NCBI GenBank assembly: GCA_035940775.1
Contig: DASZEN010000003.1
Location: forward strand, 124,001 to 188,000
Reading direction: 5' to 3'
Origin: DASQYE01 sp035940775
Lineage (GTDB): Bacteria; Acidobacteriota; Blastocatellia; Pyrinomonadales; Pyrinomonadaceae
Length of the DNA stretch: 64,000 nt
The notes beneath the pieces are model-generated. The model had not been told where the DNA came from. It worked only from the letters and a program-made list of their open reading frames with translations, and did not search any database. This document shows positions 61,998-64,000 of the stretch, in pieces (within the stretch, counting starts at the first letter, position 1; every line of letters begins with the position of its first letter). A program made the translations under genes and the position numbers.

Positions 61998-62744
61998 ATG
62001 GATTTTGAGGGAAGGGTTGCCCTGGTGACGGGCGCGGCATCTGGCATCGGTCGCGCCTGCGCTCTTGAGCTGGCGCGGCGCGGGGCGAGCATCGCGGTCG
62101 TCGACGTGGTCGGCGAAGATGTGATGATACAGACTTCGCACCTGCTGAAGGAGACCGGAGCGCGCGTCTCGACCTTCACCGCCGATGTCGTCGATCACGG
62201 TAAAGCGTCGCGCATCGTCGCCGAGGCGCACGCTCGACTGGGCCGCCTCGATATTCTGGTCAACGCCGCCGGAGTCAACAGCGACGCGCCGCTATGGAAG
62301 ATGACGGAGTCGCAATGGGACAGGGTCGTGAACGTCAATCTGAAGGGGACGTTCAACTACATACGCGCCGTCTCGACCCTGTTTCGCGAGCAGCGTTCGG
62401 GCAAGATCGTTAATATCTCTTCGATTCAGGCTCTGCGCGGCGTTAGCTTCGGCATCAGCAATTACGCGGCGTCGAAGGCGGGCGTCATCGGCTTGACTCG
62501 CTCGGCGGCGGCCGAGCTGGGCGGCTCGAACGTCAACGTCAACGCCGTCGCGCCCGGCTTCATAGAGACGCCCATGATTGAGCGGCTGCCGAAGAAGATC
62601 AAGGAGGGGGCCGCGCGCGAGGCCGCTCTGGGCCGCATCGGCGAGCCGCAGGATGTCGCCGGTCTGGTCGCCTTTCTATGCTCGGAGCAGGCGCGCCACA
62701 TCACCGGCGAAGTGATACGCGTCGATGGTGGACAGAGTCTTTGA
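61998..62744 (+). CDS. SDR-family oxidoreductase (FabG-like)
   Basis: A 248-residue short-chain dehydrogenase. The cofactor motif is TGAASGIG (residues 11-18), followed by NAAG and the catalytic Ser-Tyr-Lys set (NISS, then YAASK). The end IRVDGGQSL is classical. A 3-oxoacyl-ACP/CoA reductase or hydroxy-acid dehydrogenase role is likely; the pair with the enoyl-CoA hydratase downstream suggests fatty-acid or aromatic-acid CoA metabolism. AAGGAAGAGG lies ten bases before the ATG. Confidence 0.93.
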   Translation: MDFEGRVALVTGAASGIGRACALELARRGASIAVVDVVGEDVMIQTSHLLKETGARVSTFTADVVDHGKASRIVAEAHARLGRLDILVNAAGVNSDAPLWKMTESQWDRVVNVNLKGTFNYIRAVSTLFREQRSGKIVNISSIQALRGVSFGISNYAASKAGVIGLTRSAAAELGGSNVNVNAVAPGFIETPMIERLPKKIKEGAAREAALGRIGEPQDVAGLVAFLCSEQARHITGEVIRVDGGQSL

Positions 62745-62752
62745 TAGAGAGT

Positions 62753-62768
62753 GAGAGAGAGCGCACGC
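62753..62768. repeat. 16-base repeat, second copy
   Basis: GAGAGAGAGCGCACGC, identical to 59303-59318, lies here directly after the SDR stop codon. Confidence 0.45.
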
Positions 62769-62881
62769 AAAGGGCTTCCCTCAAGGTTTGCGCTTCCGGG
62801 GGTCGGAGGCTTTTTTCTCTCTCTCGGCTTCGGCTTAAACGCTCGAAGCTGCTACTGCTCGCGGCTCGTGACGATAATGCG

Positions 62882-63655
62882 ATGGCTTATCAGAACATCA
62901 ATCTTTCCATCAAAGACCGTGTCGGTCGCATCGCGTTGGCGCGCGCGCCCCTGAACGTCTTCAATATCGCCATGATGCGCGAGATCGGCGCGGCGCTCGC
63001 CGAGTGCGTGCGCGAGCGTGAGTTGGTGGCGATTGTGTTCGAGGCCGCGCCTGAAACGCGCGCCTTCAGCGCCGGGGTCGCCGTCGAGGAGCACGTCGAA
63101 GAGACTATCTACCAGATGCTGGATGCGTTCCACGCTATCTTTCGCGCGCTTGAGCAGGCGGCAAAACCTACGCTGGCGGTGGTTGACGGGGCGGCACTCG
63201 GCGGCGGATGCGAACTCGTGGCCGGGTGCGACATAGTGATCGCCTCTGAACGCGCACGCTTCGGCCAGCCCGAGATCAAGCTCGGCGTTTTCCCGCCCGT
63301 CGCCGCCATTCTCCTGCCACGCATCATAGGAGACAAGCGCGCGCGCGAGCTTATACTGACGGGCGAATTGATCGACGCTGGCGAGGCGGCGCGTCTCGGC
63401 CTGGTTAATTATTTGGTTCCCTCGGCTCAGCTCGCGCAGAAAACCGAGGAGATTCTGGCAAAGCTGCGCGAGTTGTCCGCGCCCTCTCTGGAAGCGACGC
63501 GGCGTGCGATTGATCTGGCGCGCGGCCTCACGTTTGAAGAGGCTCTGAGCCAGGTCGAGACTCTGTACCTGACCGAACTGATGAAGACGGAGGACGCGCG
63601 CGAGGGCGTCCGTGCCTTCATGGAAAAACGCAAGCCAGCGTGGCGCAATCGGTGA
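62882..63655 (+). CDS. Enoyl-CoA hydratase/isomerase family protein
   Basis: A 257-residue crotonase-fold enzyme. The oxyanion-hole segments are ETRAFSAGVAVEEH and the Gly-rich VDGAALGGGCELVAGCDIVIA. The loop EEHVEETIYQMLDAFHAIFRAL resembles cyclohexadiene-carbonyl-CoA hydratase (dch-type) proteins more than the common FadB hydratase, but the substrate is not settled. I start at the ATG at 62882; the 68 codons upstream overlap the SDR gene tail. No Shine-Dalgarno is seen. It follows the SDR gene by about 140 bases and may share its transcript. Confidence 0.88.
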   Translation: MAYQNINLSIKDRVGRIALARAPLNVFNIAMMREIGAALAECVRERELVAIVFEAAPETRAFSAGVAVEEHVEETIYQMLDAFHAIFRALEQAAKPTLAVVDGAALGGGCELVAGCDIVIASERARFGQPEIKLGVFPPVAAILLPRIIGDKRARELILTGELIDAGEAARLGLVNYLVPSAQLAQKTEEILAKLRELSAPSLEATRRAIDLARGLTFEEALSQVETLYLTELMKTEDAREGVRAFMEKRKPAWRNR

Positions 63656-63710
63656 GCCTTTGATAAAGGCTTGAGTGTAAGGGATGAAACCCGAAGGTAG
63701 CTATAAAGCA

Positions 63711-64000
63711 ATGAACGTTCGGTCGCGGCGCGGAGCAGCAACAGCCGCCGCCGCCAGCGCGCGCCTCCGCCTCGCCTCGTTCCATCTTCGTTCCTCGTTG
63801 CGAGGTGGGCCTTGCGCCTTCATCCTTTCACTTCTGCTGGCGCTTTCCCTGCTCCCGTCGCTCGCTTCGAGCACGCCCGCGCAGCAAGTCGCACCGCCCG
63901 TCCAGAGGGGAACTCCGCAAGGGCCGCGCTCGCATGAGACTAATGCGCCCGCCGAGCCTGAAATGATCGAGCGGGCGATGTCGGCCGTCTGCGCCGAGCG
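63711..64000 (+). CDS. Secreted protein, 3' end outside window
   Basis: An open frame from the ATG at 63711 runs to the window edge without a stop. The N-terminal part is basic and Ala/Arg-rich, then comes a signal-like hydrophobic stretch (CAFILSLLLALSLLPSLASS). The visible mature part is Pro/Gln-rich (TPAQQVAPPVQRGTPQG) and then helical (PEMIERAMSAVCAER). I do not recognise a family. The start codon may be further down, since the first 35 residues are long for a signal peptide n-region. Confidence 0.55.
   Translation, partial: MNVRSRRGAATAAAASARLRLASFHLRSSLRGGPCAFILSLLLALSLLPSLASSTPAQQVAPPVQRGTPQGPRSHETNAPAEPEMIERAMSAVCAE

Overview
The window is GC-rich bacterial chromosome, almost fully coding, with no rRNA, tRNA, CRISPR array, insertion sequence or phage gene that I can recognise. 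The gene content suggests an Acidobacteriota-type bacterium, possibly class Blastocatellia. The pointers are an Oar-like TonB receptor with an N-terminal carboxypeptidase-regulatory domain, a PadR regulator next to an 'ADOP'-type FtsX/MacB permease, secreted S8 proteases with PPC or PA domains, a fused formiminotransferase-cyclodeaminase and a MoxR/DUF58/DUF4129/DUF4350/SpoIIM cluster. This assignment is inferred from gene content, not from a marker gene.

Layout: 0-2.8 kb holds a sulfatase-like hydrolase (cut by the window edge) and a PDZ-radical SAM DUF512 protein. 2.9-10.2 kb is a membrane/AAA cluster (membrane protein, DUF4129, DUF4350, MoxR, DUF58, convergent SpoIIM). 10.3-14.3 kb has FtcD, an EEP-family nuclease/phosphatase and an alpha/beta hydrolase. 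14.5-18.3 kb holds two secreted subtilases. 18.3-23.7 kb has aldehyde dehydrogenase, Xaa-Pro aminopeptidase, a secreted Ig-like protein, a DHH phosphoesterase and an NTF2-like protein. 23.8-28.0 kb is a redox island: a one-cysteine thioredoxin-like protein, a CcdA-TlpA fusion, a PepSY membrane protein and a TPR-TlpA protein. 28.0-30.4 kb has ThiO and an NAD-type isocitrate dehydrogenase. 30.4-35.6 kb is a three-gene secreted/outer-membrane locus: a Cys/His-rich exported protein, a TonB receptor and a BNR-repeat lipoprotein. 35.8-46.8 kb holds a thioredoxin-fold-like secreted protein, a double M16 protease, a permuted ATP-grasp protein, a P-domain secreted protein and an M48 protease. 46.9-51.6 kb has a PhoR-like kinase and a PadR-ADOP operon. 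52-55.6 kb has small stress and envelope proteins. 56.0-63.7 kb has a swivel-first aconitase-family enzyme, CYTH, DUF488, MFS, DoxX, thioredoxin, SDR and enoyl-CoA hydratase genes. A secreted protein is cut by the right edge.

The least ordinary signal is not a gene. At least eight intergenic inverted repeats have arms built from different sequences with a period near seven bases (for example GATTGCG-GATTGCG, GCGATGA-GCGATGA, GGATGAA-GGATGAA). Several of them put a pyrimidine-rich arm directly in front of a start codon that has no Shine-Dalgarno sequence (DUF4350, MoxR, DUF58, isocitrate dehydrogenase, the MFS transporter). They resemble cyanobacterial heptanucleotide repeats in design but not in sequence. 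Other intergenic hairpins look like terminators. Two promoters can be read clearly: a TTGACA/TATACC promoter overlapping a likely PadR operator, and a TTGTAA/TATACT promoter upstream of a subtilase.
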